In this document: positions 42,976-54,646 of the stretch, one piece after another | Layout of the letters: every line of letters starts with the position of its first letter | How positions within the stretch are numbered: the stretch's first letter is position 1 | Origin: Pseudoips prasinana | Taxonomy: Eukaryota; Arthropoda; Insecta; Lepidoptera; Nolidae | Reading direction: 5' to 3' | Length of the DNA stretch: 64,000 bases | NCBI GenBank assembly: GCA_951640165.1 | Contig: OX621237.1 | Span: 5,146,001 to 5,210,000, forward strand | The notes under the pieces: model-generated | Databases searched by the model: none | Seen by the model: the letters and a program-made list of their open reading frames with translations, nothing else | Told to the model about the DNA's origin: nothing | Program-made: the position numbers and the translations under genes

Positions 42976-43263
42976 AGGCTAATCTTTGGCTCTTTAGAAG
43001 AACACTACGTCAACGGTTTTGCTTAATTGTGTTATTGTATCTAATTGTCTTCTAACTACTACAAAGCTTTTAGTGGCATAAAGATTTATTGTTTATTACA
43101 ACTCGTTAGGTTTATTAGGAGCCATTTAAGGGGACTATGATTCACATTTTGTTTCCATTATAATACTAAATAAGCTTGATGATACCATTATGTTTTAAAC
43201 TGATATTAACATTGATTGAGATCCAAATAAACGTAATAACGTCACCTTGCTTTTGTATAATTT
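42976..43263. other. Unassigned DNA
   Basis: Nothing recognised. Confidence 0.35.
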
Positions 43264-43410
43264 CAATTATCTATACAAGTATGTATTTACTAAGGAAAAG
43301 TAGTATATGTATGCAGTATATCAGTGATCTGATTTCCATACTACAAGCTCTGCTTAGTTTGGGATCAGATGGCCGTGTGTGAATAATGCCCAGGATATTT
43401 ATTATTATTT
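43264..43410 (+). mobile_element. SINE-A 3' part
   Basis: CAATTATCTATACAAGTATG through GATCAGATGGCCGTGTGTGA and CCCAGGATATTTATTATT. The head is missing. Confidence 0.65.
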
Positions 43411-43653
43411 GGGTTGGCTGCCAGTCGAAACTGATTACCTGCTACCAAAATTGCTGAAACTACCATGAGACCTTGATACTCATAGGAAGCTAGTAACTAT
43501 AAGCCGTAGTAACAGATTGTAACTAACGATTATCTTCAACAAGACCAGCGATTGTTATGTTAGAGTGTTGTCATGACAACCGAGAACTGATAGCTTAACT
43601 CGCTCTTCAAGGTAACCTAAAAACCTCCTTCCTACAATAAATAATACATCGAA

Positions 43654-43955
43654 TTGGCTGCCGCGTTGGGCTAGCATAGCGTGTTAAACCACAATTAATG
43701 AGGTAGGAGGTAGGTCCCAGGTCGTGCCAAAAAAATGTTTTGGGAGATTTCAGATAAAAACATCTCTCAGTATCAGCCTGAAGTCTGGGAATTGGCAGTA
43801 TTACACTCCCTTGCCTCGGAGAGCACCTAAAGCCATGGATCCTGTACCTGACCTATTTTTGGTCATGTCGGTAGTCGTTCCATGGGGTCGTGAGAATGGC
43901 GAAAAAACTTAGGCACAATAATATGTCTCGTGCAGATAGCTAGTCTCCTTTGACT
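43654..43955 (+). mobile_element. SINE-D copy
   Basis: Head TGGCTGCCGCGTTGGGCTAG, B-box-like GTAGGTCCCAGGTCG, CAGTATCAGCCTGAAGTCTG, TTGCCTCGGAGAGCACCTAA and the TGAGAATGGCG tail region. Confidence 0.7.
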
Positions 43956-44344
43956 ACTCTTCACTACTTCTGAAACGATTCGGGAAACTATCCCCCGAAT
44001 TTCCAGGTACAAAAGTCTTGGACGCTTGGATACAGAACTCTTCGAAGACATTTAACCTTAGCGCGTTTATGAAAATAAAATCCGGCTAGGTTTCTCAAGT
44101 CTTGCATTTTTTAGGTTTTTTACTAACATGTTCCTTTCCACATGGGAACTTAAATATGAGCATTTCATTTCGGTTTTCTTATAAACTGCAAATATCGTCT
44201 TTTTACGAAGTTTTTTTTAGTGGTTTTTCACATAAGGATTAATTTAAAAATTTTAAGAACATATGTATTCATAATTTTGTCCTTATGTCTAGAACTATAT
44301 GTCATTTGCATGCCATGCAGTTCTATGAACCCATTTAGATTTTT

Positions 44345-44610
44345 GAAGTTATACTTCTTTGGGCGGGATGGAGAAAAATGATGAAAGTGAATTTTTACGA
44401 TGCGCGCGCACACCGACACCAAAAAATTTAACAGAATGAAGTTAATTCTAGGTGGTATGAGAGTGAATTTTTACGATGAGCGCGCATCGTAAAAATAACA
44501 GCATGACGTTAGTTCTAGGTGGTATGAAAATTGATAACTATGTTCAAGTTGTATATTAAGAAGTATAACTTCTAACGCGTGTACATAAGTACACACAAGT
44601 TTTTTTTTTA
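44345..44610. repeat. loxP-like palindrome repeat, copy 1, with an internal duplication
   Basis: Bounded by GAAGTTATACTTCTT and AAGAAGTATAACTTC (44,345; 44,558-44,572), each containing the 13-base palindrome GAAGTTATACTTC, then ACGCGTGTACATAAGTACAC. An internal ~65-bp unit (GAGTGAATTTTTACGATG ... GTTCTAGGTGGTATGA) is present twice, unlike in copy 2 at 60,973. Non-coding. Confidence 0.75.
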
Positions 44611-44654
44611 TAATAAAAAACTCACTGTTTCGTATGTATTTTAATTATTATTTT

Positions 44655-44820
44655 TACTTAAACAGTAGACAACGCCCGAATCAAGAAATTAATCCCTGTG
44701 TATGTACTTCACAATTACAATTGACGTTCAAAATATACATCCAAACTCATAATAACTAGTTATAGTTCACTCAAATGACATGTGTGGAAATCGAATTCAG
44801 GATACTGTCTAGTCTTGTCA
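44655..44820 (-). mobile_element. SINE-E copy, diverged
   Basis: The minus strand keeps the TTCGATTTCCACAC B-box region, the ACTAGTTATTATGAGTTTGG body and GGGCGTTGTC end of SINE-E. Confidence 0.5.
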
Positions 44821-45014
44821 ACACATACATTCAACCCTTTAAGCTCTTTTACTTCCCTAAAGATAAAATGAAATAACGAAAAAACATAGATATATATATT
44901 GCGGTGTTCTTATAATATAAATCAACAAAAATATGCTATAAAAGACAGGCGACAAAAAATGTTGTAATTTTATATTATTATTTTTACGAAAAAAGCTTGG
45001 TGAGAGGGGTATTT

Positions 45015-45190
45015 TTTTTTTTGTTTTTTTTTTAAAGACAATGCCCGCTACAGTTAATCCCTGTGTCGTGGGGAACATTCAAACTCAGAATAACTATTTA
45101 TGGGTCAACTAAATAGTTACCCTGCGCAGGAATCGACCCAGGGAAACGAAGTGATGAGGCGCATGTCTTAACCGCTGCGCCACACGTGCA
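45015..45190 (-). mobile_element. SINE-E copy
   Basis: The minus strand reads CTGCACGTGTGGCGCAGCGG head, GGGTCGATTCCTGCGCAGG B box, AACTATTTAGTTGACCCATA body, CCCCACGACACAGGGATTAA and GCGGGCATTGTCTTT followed by an A-rich tail. Confidence 0.75.
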
Positions 45191-45590
45191 GTTTAGAACA
45201 GTTAAATGGAGAAGGAGTGCAGAAACCTAATATTTTTATATAATAGGCATTAAAAGTTCATTATACACACTGACGACCTATAAATAGATGACAATGCCTA
45301 TAGTCTATGGCAATAGAACCTTAATGGTCGAATTTCAAATAAGTGCCATCTGTAGTGATCTTTATAAAACAACTGAAATCAGAAAATATTTATAGTTGAA
45401 CCACTTTTATTTCTTTGCTTTAATGTATCGTATTGCCAGTAGTCAGTGGACTCTAGTGTCGAAATACTTCAAGGTGTCTAAAAGGCCTCTAACATGAGTT
45501 AACAGTTGTTATCTCGCGATAGCTTAACGAGCTATCCAAAGCTCGGAAACTACCAAACAAACTGCTTTGGTCACACATCTTTTTTTTTTA
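45191..45590. other. Unassigned DNA
   Basis: No supported feature. Confidence 0.4.
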
Positions 45591-45835
45591 TAATAATATC
45601 TAGGGACAATGTCTCACAGATCATCCTAGCCCCAAACTAAGCAAAGCTTGTACTATGGGTACCAGTCGACGATATACATACTTATATAGATAGATAAATA
45701 CTTATATACATAGAAAACATTCATGACTCAGAAACAAATATTCGTGCTCATCACACAAATATTTGCACTTACCGGGATTCAAACCCCGGACTACCAGCTT
45801 CATAGGCAGGAGCGCTACCAACTAGGCTACGGTGA
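45591..45835 (-). mobile_element. SINE-C copy, full length
   Basis: Same order as 42,484-42,739 with a degenerate B box (GGTTTGAATCCCGG on the minus strand). Tail TTGTCCCTAGATATTATTAT. Confidence 0.75.
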
Positions 45836-46309
45836 TATATCTATATACTGATTACGGACTAGTCAGAGTAACATGAACAGCAAGTCTCTATGGACCGGCG
45901 AAAGCAACAGGCAGCTTTCCTTCAAAGTATAATATTCCATAAAGAAATATATAATTAAAAATCGATAATTTCCCATTATTACCTGTCTTTGTCACGACAA
46001 CCAGGAAAAATCCAAAATTTTCATAAACACATCAAAATTGCCAATCTGATTGTAATTAAAATCTTTTGATATCAAACGAAACTTTACGTATACTAATCAA
46101 AATTTCATTATTGTTGATTGGCTCCTTTAATACGCTGTTCAGCCAATATGTCACTAGATGCTCCGTCGTTATAAACTCAGGTATTTAATTAAAATTTTAT
46201 TAAATCGTTTGGGGAAGCCGTCTAACAAAATTAACTGCAAATATTTATATGAAAGTTAACTTCGACCAGGGTGACATTATTATTATTATAAAAACTAATA
46301 ATAATAAGA

Positions 46310-46435
46310 ATGTCATCCTGGCCGAATTTCGGTCATGGTGGCAAATCTCAAAGGAGACTAGCCATCAGTGCGAGACACATTATAGTGCACAAGTGTGGGC
46401 GCAGACACAAGCGTACTTTCTAATCCATCACTCTC
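46310..46435 (-). mobile_element. SINE-D 3' part
   Basis: The minus strand matches the ATGAGAGTGATGGATTAGAA, AGTACGCTTGTGTCTGCGCC, CACTTGTGCACTATAATGTG and GGCCAGGATGACAT end of SINE-D. Confidence 0.65.
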
Positions 46436-46839
46436 ATGAACATTCACTAGGGAAACTAGACTTAGCGCCTACTAAAGCAGTAAAATTCAACCCGATATAT
46501 TTATGTGTTCAAGTCTATTGCAAGCATCCAGAGGCTACGGTGACCTGTCTGTATATATATGTATTGATTTGATATCTGTAATACGTCACATAGCACTTTA
46601 TTTAATTGTTATGAAGTTTAACAGTATTATGTTTGATATTGAATTTACAACGTATAATAAACAGAGACCTCAATTCGTCGGTCTTGGCTGGCCGATAGTC
46701 ATACAAATTACTTAAAATGAAAATTAATCTAATTCAGTGCTTTTGCTTAACAATATAAATAAACAAGCTGTATCCTGGTTTTACCAGCTGAATAAAACTC
46801 TGATTCCAAGACGAAGACATTTACTCAATATATCAGTCA

Positions 46840-46992
46840 AGACCCTACTAATTTGTGCGAACGAAACCATACCGCCATTCAGCGGATTGTAGAATGCCAT
46901 CTAATGATATTTTTTGTAACTATTTTTATTTATAATGTTACATTAGTTGCCTTATTACCACAATAAAATTATTTCATTTCATTTCATTATTC
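46840..46992 (+). repeat. LINE 3' end with ATTTC tail
   Basis: AT-rich UTR-like sequence that ends ACCACAATAAAATTATTTCATTTC with several ATTTC units. Coding remains are too decayed to assign. Confidence 0.4.
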
Positions 46993-47019
46993 TTTCGGAA
47001 CTGTACACCAGCTTTAAAA

Positions 47020-47175
47020 TGTATATATTATAGCCTAGATGTTAATCGGATATATAAGCTATATCACTACAAAGTTTCATTAAAATCCGTTCGGTAGTTT
47101 TCGTGTGAAAGAGTAACAGCCATCCATACACCTATACATCCATCCACATCTATTTTCACAAATTAGTAGTAGGAT
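47020..47175 (+). mobile_element. DNA-transposon 3' fragment (Helitron-like)
   Basis: TATAGCCTAGATGTTAATCG, ACAAAGTTTCATTAAAATCC, GTTCGGTAGTTTTCGTGTGA, AAGAGTAACAGCCATCCATA and a CACAAATTAGTAGTAGGAT end. I recognise this as a widely dispersed lepidopteran repeat body. The terminus is not clean. Confidence 0.5.
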
Positions 47176-48432
47176 ATGTTTCAAATTATTGATATTGAAC
47201 ACATATGTGGTTATTTGTATGTTTTTGAGCAGAGAACTATATGGGCCCTCATACTACGATCGTTAACTCTTCAGAGGCTCCAGCAGTGGGCGTCATACAA
47301 CCTCACATGATGATGTAGTTATTTTTGTTACACACTATATTGTCACGTCCATTATCAAAATGTTTGGAATATTATTGTCGTTTCATTAACAAATTTTATA
47401 TTGACCTTAATAATTATTTATTACTCTGTATACTAATTGTTCAGTCATACATTATTATATGGCCTACTTTCTAGTCCTGGCCCCAATGCATCCAACTTAG
47501 TAGAATATACGTTTTCAACATGATATTCTCTTGAATCCTCCATATTTATTCTGACCACTTCTCTTCTAGTCAATTTTCTAGTTCTAGTTCTTTTCTAGTT
47601 CATTTAAAGAAGCAAAATATTTAAACCATTATTTAAACATTATTATAATATAGTAATAGTGAAATGTGAAAAACGTGAAGAGTTAAATGTGTTACACATT
47701 TGACTTTTCACGAATATTTATTTCATATCCCAAATCTCGAATACAACGGCTAAAAATAAATAAAAGATAAAAAAGCGTGAAGTGAAATAGAACCTCACTA
47801 AGGGTCATTGACCTGTTATTTCAGTAACCCGATAACCCAATTATAAACGATGGACGGTGATTAATTAGCCTTCAGGCTCTTGCACCCTGTTTACTTCAAA
47901 CAAACTGGTTTATAGCTGAATATAAGCATTTTGTCCGTAGAAGGATGGGCTAAATTAAAATACAGGAAGAATACACGTATTTATTTTTTCATCAGCGTTA
48001 TTTTAACAACCCCCGTGAAGGTGCTAAAATTGGATCTCGTAAATAGAATCAGCGCAGTGAGGATTTTTGTTGGTAGGGTTATTAAGGCATCTTCCCTTGC
48101 CAGGCAGTATATATCTATTTGATTCCAGCTAATAAATGAATAATGATGTTATGTGAATCTGTCATATAATTATATTTCCTAATTAGTAATAATATCATAG
48201 TGGCAGAAATAGTAAATAATTAAAGCTTAAAAACACAATACAATGCCTCCGAATCTATGCAATACTAATTACCAATAAATTGGTTATATCATTGCATTTA
48301 TTACCTTTCTTATTTTTTTCTGTTCTCAAACTAATATATTATTGCACCATCCTTGTTACTATGCAACATAATTAATAAGTAGACTTAGGTTTAATTATAG
48401 TAATATCTATAGGGGTAGTATCCTTAACTAGC
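47176..48432. other. Unassigned DNA
   Basis: 1.2 kb, AT-rich. Around 47,265 a CTCCAGCAGTGGGCGTCATAC...CATGATGATG block suggests a very decayed RTE 3' end. Confidence 0.4.
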
Positions 48433-48636
48433 TCATAGTATGGACACCAGATAACTCATATACTATTTGTTTTTGTAAATACATATATACATAGATAATA
48501 TTACACCCAGACTCAGGACAAACAGATAAGACAACGTGTTTAGTTAGTTCATGCACACAAATAGGGGTGGGAATCAAACTCACGACCTGCGGCGTGAAAG
48601 GCAAACATTTACCAACCACACCGATCGGCTCGTCAA
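48433..48636 (-). mobile_element. SINE-A copy, diverged
   Basis: The minus strand has GTGTGGTTGGTAAATGTTTG, CGCCGCAGGTCGTGAGTTTG, TTTGTGTGCATGAACTAACT and GTCTGGGTGTAATATTATCT. The tail is truncated. Confidence 0.7.
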
Positions 48637-48730
48637 TTAGTGAGATGTAATAACTTCTATATTAGTTAAATGGTGTAAAAGACAAAATCCCTAGCAATCC
48701 CTATTTACTAACCGCATAAAACACAATTAC

Positions 48731-48885
48731 ATACATACATAGACTCACGCCGGTTTCCTATAGGGGTAGGCAGAGACAACGGATTTCCATTAGTCACGAT
48801 CTTTGCCCACCTTTTTGCCTCGTTTACTGTCATTATATTCTTCATAAACGCTCGCCAGTTTAGAGTACTTATGACCTCGCCTTTT
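48731..48885 (-). pseudogene. LINE 3' fragment, third copy of the 16,137 family
   Basis: The minus strand reads, with damage, STLNWRAFMKNIMTVNEAK, KRWAKIVTNGNPLSLP and ends GAGTCTATGTATGTATG. Confidence 0.7.
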
Positions 48886-48913
48886 AATTACATAACAATT
48901 ATTTATTTGACAG

Positions 48914-49112
48914 CACGTGTAGCGCAGCGGCTATGACAGTCACCTCGCCGCTTCGTGTCGCGGGTTCGAATCCCGCGCCGGACAACTATTTGTGTGACCC
49001 ATAAATAGTTGTTCTGAGTCTGAATGTAATTTGTGTCCGTCTATTATATGTTTGTAAAGTACCCCGCGACACAGGGACTAGATTACCTAGTGCGGGCGTT
49101 GTGTTAAAAAAA
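48914..49112 (+). mobile_element. SINE-E copy, best preserved
   Basis: A box TAGCGCAGCGGCTATG, B box GGGTTCGAATCCCGCG, AACTATTTGTGTGACCCATA, CCGCGACACAGGGACTAGAT, GTGCGGGCGTTGTGTT and poly(A). Confidence 0.8.
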
Positions 49113-50276
49113 AAATATTTATGTATTTATATTTCGTGGTATATTTATTTATAACCTCAGGGTATTACAACCGACCTCATACAATTACACCTACATTTCA
49201 CCAAGGTGTTATGTTGACCTAGTAATGTAACCCAAATACCAATATTGGTGCAAAATTCTACCTAGTTCACAGCCATGGTTTATCAAATGACATGCCGTAC
49301 TGTCAGTCAGCCGATCAACCCAATTACCAACGCCAATGTCCAATGATTGGTCCCAAGCGTGTAGTTTGCACAACTGAATCTCCTGTCAAGGCAGACTGTG
49401 ATCATTCCATGGTTTTATTTATAAAAAGAAGTTACTTGTTTCATTCTAGTTGATAATCCTATGGCTAAGACTGAGAGTCGAAAGCTATAAAAATACACAA
49501 AATTCTAGAAAACGGTTAAAATTAATTGGTAGTTACTTTATTCTTTTTACGGTTCCGTACAAAAAAATAAGAAGAGGAACCTTATATCTGTCTGTTTATC
49601 AAGACTCTTCTTTTACATATTTAAAATAAAATTACATACTCAGGTTTGCAATGTCGTGAAGCAATTCTTTTTATGCATTTTTTATCACTTGTAAGGGATT
49701 TAAAGGATATAGGGTCCCTTCAGTTGTCCAAAAATCATGAATTTTTACGATTATTGTTTTTATCTAATAGCAAAAGTAATGGGTAAACTCCCAAAAACCG
49801 TAATTTTGTAATTAAGCCACAAAATAATTACGGTTTTGAAACTAATTTAACACAGACACTAATTTCCGATCCTCATATTATTATAATAATACCTGAATAT
49901 TTATATCTAAGCAGAAAAATAATGTCCAAGGCAAAATTTAAATTTTCGATTTCATTATCTGCAATTAAACATGCTACTGCTAGACCAAAGACGTAGGAAA
50001 TGTTTAGGGGTAGAAATTATTTGGTTAAAAGAAATCAGTATAATTTTATCAGTTTTTATTACTGAAATAACATGATGCTTACAGTGATATTCATTATTTC
50101 GTTACAGGTAATTCTTTCTAGAAATCTCCGCTGCAGACGCTTAAGGTAAGTAGTTAGTTATTAAAAGTGTGTATTATTTGAAAAAGGTCCTGTTCATTAT
50201 GCTCACTAGGTTTATAGAGCCCAGTAAAAAATCAGGCTCTGTTCGAAATTTAGCCCTATCGCTGTGTGTACCACTA
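49113..50276. other. Unassigned DNA
   Basis: About 49,545-49,600 has TTTTTACGGTTCCGTACAAA, a motif dispersed in lepidopteran genomes. Nothing else is supported. Confidence 0.4.
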
Positions 50277-50566
50277 GGTTATACAGTGCGTCACTAAATA
50301 AATTTGGATAATTGGCCAATCTTCTTCTTAGCGTGGTTATACAGTGCGTCACTAAATAAATTTGGATAATTGGCCAATCTTCTTCTTAGCGTGGTTATAC
50401 AGTGCGTCACTAAATAAATTTGGATAATTGGCCAATCTTCTTCTTAGCGTGGTTATACAGTGCGTCACTAAATAAATTTGGATAATTGGCCAATCTTCTT
50501 CTTAGCGTGGTTATACAGTGCGTCACTAAATAAATTTGGATAATTGGCCAATCTTCTTCTTAGCGT
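50277..50566. repeat. Five perfect tandem copies of a 58-bp unit
   Basis: Units start at 50,277, 50,335, 50,393, 50,451 and 50,509 with GGTTATACAGTGCGTCACTA and end CTTCTTCTTAGCGT. I see no difference between copies. The unit includes ACGCTAAGAAGAAGA (minus strand), which is the 3' end of the neighbouring LINE. Confidence 0.97.
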
Positions 50567-50872
50567 GTCGATAGCAATCTAAATTAAGTCAGCACAGAAT
50601 TCAGCTACGAGTTGAGCGTTGTGAGTAGCGTCCATTAGTTCTTGTAACGTGCAGGCATTAGGGCACGCAGGGCATGTTAACAAGTGTTCCATAGTTTGAG
50701 GGGAAGAACCACACTTGCACTCTAGATTGAAAACGTTTAAAAATCCCCACTTGAGCAGGTTTTCCTTACTTCGACCAACTTGGGTCCGGAGTCTGTTCAG
50801 GGACTTCCAGGTTGGCCACGGCAACTTGTGTCGTTGGCGTCCGATGGCAATTGGCCAATGGCAAACATACAT
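50567..50872 (-). pseudogene. LINE ORF2 C-terminal zinc-knuckle fragment
   Basis: About 95 codons on the minus strand: PWPTWKSLNRLRTQVGRSKE, NLLKWGF, a Cys/His motif CKCGSSPQTMEHLLTCPACP, then LQELMDATHNAQLVAEF, CADLI and a stop. The CxC...H...C motif with QTMEHLLTCP is the C-terminal zinc finger of many insect non-LTR reverse transcriptases. Everything upstream (RT) is missing. The 3' sequence after the stop (ATCGACACGCTAAGAAGAAG) leads into the 58-bp tandem array. Confidence 0.75.
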
Positions 50873-52084
50873 ACATTAAGCTAATGGACAACAGCGAGTA
50901 TGTATTCGGCGCCCAAAACTAGATCAAAGCGCTTCAAAACTTTTCCGGAATCTTACAAAGCATCTAGTCCAAGCTACACGGGCGTGGGGGCCTGGTTACT
51001 GAGGTAAAACAATTATTATTGGGATTCAAATTGGTAATTCTGCCAACCTTCTTGTAGTGTTTCCAATCAACAGCTTGAATACTCATATTTTTTATATATG
51101 ACAATTTTTATATTATACAACTTTTGAGCGCTCTGGTGACTTGAAAGTCACTAGGGTGCCCTAAAAGCTGGTGACATTACCTCGTTGTACACCCAAGCTG
51201 ATAACTTGGCTATTTTACTTGTTTAAAATTTATATAATTAAACACTTTGTGAGATGAGACTGTATGTAATAATTTTGTTCCTTTTCTTTTAATTTGAAGT
51301 ATCTGTTGCGACCTAACTGACTATTTCTGCAATTACGCAAAAAATAAGTAGTAATGAATGCCTTTAGCCTTAATTTAGCCACTCCACGGTATTAGGTAAA
51401 TCAAAATATAATTTTATATAAATAATACGGATGGACTGTAAAAGCTGGTTAAACACACAAATACCATAACGATATAAAAAAAACATTATATTTATAACAA
51501 CATCGTACCAATTATTGGAAGCATAAACTTTTCCAAGTCAAATGTTTATTCTTCCGCATATCAAAATGAAATTATCCAATTATTATGGGAAACGTTGACC
51601 AAAAGTTTGTAAAACTGGAAATATTCCAGAATATCTGGTTTCATCATTATTAAGGTAAACAATATTTTCTTACTGGATTTTCTTATTGGGCCCAAATTGA
51701 AGTTTCGTGCTGGAGTTTTCCACTCTGGGCAACATGGCCTTTGCTTTTTGGTTATTATAAACCTCGATACTGTTTTGTACTACTAATTATACAATTTGTT
51801 TTTTCTTTTAATTCTTCTATTTGAAAGTTAAACCCACTTGTTACTATAGTACTTTATAAAGGACAACAGCCTTATGATAATTGCAATTGGCAGACTGGTT
51901 AGCGATCATAGTACTCTGAGAGACACCAGTGCCCATTTTGACACACAGATTTTGCATTATCGAATTACAAACATCCAAATATACAAACTTTCATATTTAT
52001 CATAGAATTCTTCACTATTAAGAGCCATTACCAACTACCATTTTCCTATTATACAATCGTATTCTCCATTTTCTTCCTTAGGTA
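50873..52084. other. Unassigned DNA
   Basis: 1.2 kb with no supported gene or repeat. Confidence 0.4.
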
Positions 52085-52199
52085 TAAAGACTAGTTCAAC
52101 CAAATATGTATGTCTCTCCACTGAATATCAGCCACGAATTTGAGGCGTATTCTTGGCCAATTTATAATTGAGAGACATATTTGGTTGAACTAGTCTTTA
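52085..52199. mobile_element. 115-bp TA-flanked MITE
   Basis: TA at 52,083-52,084 and 52,200-52,201. Perfect 24-26 bp inverted ends (TAAAGACTAGTTCAACCAAA...). One arm carries an extra 4 bases after ATATG. Tc1/mariner-like by target. Single copy in the window. Confidence 0.8.
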
Positions 52200-52201
52200 T
52201 A

Positions 52202-53426
52202 TTTTATCTATCGTTTTTTTTTCGCTATTTACCATAAAACGGGGTGAATAAAAATCCAGGGTTAATAGACACAGAATTTTTTTTTTACAAGATATTGTCC
52301 TCTTCTCTATTCTCCCCTGGAATCTTATTCAAACTCAGAATTTTTTTTCACCCCGGGAATATGAAAGAATTCTAGCCGTCCCTTTTTGCCGGTAACTAAT
52401 TATAAAGTGACCTTTTTCAAACCACTGTATATAAATATCTGGTTAAGGTAGTTGTCACCACACTGCTGATAGATGGCGTTAATTTTGGAATAAACATAGT
52501 TTATTTATTTTATAAAACATAAAGCACTTATTTGCTATTACAATATATTTCCCGCTTATAGCGTTATATTTGCAATGTATCCAACAAGATTTCAAGTATA
52601 TTATATCTTTTAAAACACGTCTATTGGTTTTGACATTTCTCAAGAACTTTGAAATGAATCTAATAACAATTATTATTTATTATTATAATAACATTTGAGC
52701 TCTAGGCAGGCATTTGTGCATATATTTATGCCAAAATCAAAACCCAACTTTGCCAGTCCAGTCGGTTGCCTTAGGCTTCAAGCCCTTTATATATTCTGAA
52801 TAATATTACTTCAAAGGGAGATTCTTCAATCTTTAGTATTTTCACATTCGAATAGGCATTGAAATTGGACATAAATTGTAATGAGGCTCTATTTAGTTAT
52901 AGATTTTGAGTCATATTTTCATTCTGTTTCAATGTCAAATCAGCGTTTTTATATTAGAATGAATTTCAAATGGTGCGGTATCTTATTGACTGAAAATCAG
53001 ATGTTTTTCAATGATAATTATTCTTCAAGTAGAGAAGTTGATACAATATCTTGTAGAGACCTGAAATAATTTTCGTTAAACCCTTAGTTTTAGGACAAAA
53101 TCGAACTAAGTATTGTTTGTAGGTAGGTATGGGTAAAAGATAGCAAACAGTCAGTATCCGTCAGGTACACGCACCAGTTGGTGTCATGTACTACCGGATC
53201 GGCACAGCCATGTCACACGTCAAACGTGATGTACGATCCGAATAAAACACGCGGAGGGTGTTTCGAAAAGGTGACGTCATTCGTCAATGGATTGTCACAT
53301 TTTGTGGTCGCTACCCTAGTTGTTCCATTTTCAAAATTGTTTTTTGAATGGAGTTACTTTTTTTTGCAGTTTTGTTTTGGGTTTTTAGCTGATTATGTTT
53401 TATTCTATTTGAATATAGAATGGATA
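52202..53426. other. Unassigned DNA
   Basis: No supported gene. Frames near 52,881 and 53,178 have no domain and poor composition. Confidence 0.4.
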
Positions 53427-53430
53427 TTAA

Positions 53431-53905
53431 GGGCGGCTTGCACCATAGCACTAAATACTATTTAAATCCAATTTAAATTAAAATTCACGTTTAAGTCATT
53501 GCAACGCCTTGCACCATGCTAAATAAGTCGCTAAACGCGTTTAGAGAGCTGTCAAAGTTAAATACCCATGAATAGCTATTTAGCGCCGCTAAATGCGTTT
53601 AGCAAAAATTTACGTCAATTTTGAAAGGTTATGTTTCCATGACATGGAGGATTCAATTTACGCACACTTTCGCGCAGAAAAACGTAATTTTTGTTTAAAA
53701 AATAGTGTCATTTGTTACTTACTTATAACGAAATGTAGGGGAACTGCTATACCGACACAATAAACGCATTTAGTGAAATGCGTTTCGAAACGGCTTCGTG
53801 CAAGAGGTCATTAAACGTAATCATGTTAAACACATTTATCGATTTAAACGTATTTAGTTAAATTTGTTTAAGATATATTTAAACGAAATTTCGTGCAAGC
53901 CGCCC
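53431..53905. mobile_element. 475-bp non-autonomous DNA transposon flanked by TTAA
   Basis: TTAA lies on both sides (53,427-53,430; 53,906-53,909). Terminal inverted repeats GGGCGGCTTGCAC (13 bp), with further similarity inside. The interior holds many TAAACGCGTTTAG / AAATGCGTTTAG palindromic words. Four-base TTAA is the piggyBac target. A 3-base TAA/TTA duplication with GGG ends would instead mean PIF/Harbinger. No transposase. Confidence 0.75.
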
Positions 53906-53909
53906 TTAA

Positions 53910-54646
53910 TGTTGAAAGGAATTGGAGTAGATCCTAGTCAATTTAGTAGAATTTATTCCACGGTTGCCAGACAATTGAATAAATTCTATTTTCGAAATAC
54001 AATTTATTCTTATTTCCACTTTTATATACCTACCTTAAAAACAATACACAGAGCTTTTTAAAAATAGGGTTGTGAACCGTTTTCTAACTGGAAAGCTGTA
54101 ACAACCAGTGTAAAATGGAGCCTTCACATAGACTTTCGTAATAGTTGAGTTAGTATGCCATACTTTACGCGTTCGTCCTAAACACGTATCACATACGCGT
54201 TAGCCATGAGATTTGAATCAAATGGCTCTTCCTTAAAAACAAAATTTGAAGCACAACTCTAAGTTTGGGTAAAATAAGTTGAATACAAATTCCAGGGTGA
54301 ATAGAGATGGGGCAATAATTACACATAAGTATAATAAACAACACAACCTAAACGTCGATAACCTAAGTATAAATGTATTGTATTAACTTATATTAGATTG
54401 GACTATATTGCATTAGATTGTATCGGAGACTTATCAATTGAAATCATATACTTGGACCCGTGATTCGTTTAGTGATCAGTAATACGTCATGGCCGATAAT
54501 AACCCCAGTTCTATTAAAAGGAGAAAAGGATTCCTATTTATAAACTACACTAACTAGTAGAACATAATTCCAAATAATAGTTAATATTTGACAATATCCT
54601 ATAGTAAAATCTAAATAAGGATTAATCATACAATTTTACAAACATA
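53910..54646. other. Unassigned DNA
   Basis: No supported feature. Confidence 0.4.

Noticed and set aside
48914..48990. Possible tRNA gene with good A and B boxes
   Set aside because: The same head and downstream body occur elsewhere with a poly(A) tail; it is a SINE.
50277..50566. CRISPR-like array
   Set aside because: Units are adjacent identical repeats without spacers, in a eukaryotic genome; it is a minisatellite.
53178..53465. 95-codon frame with hydrophobic Phe-rich part
   Set aside because: Runs into the TTAA transposon and has no start context or homologous look; chance frame in T-rich DNA.
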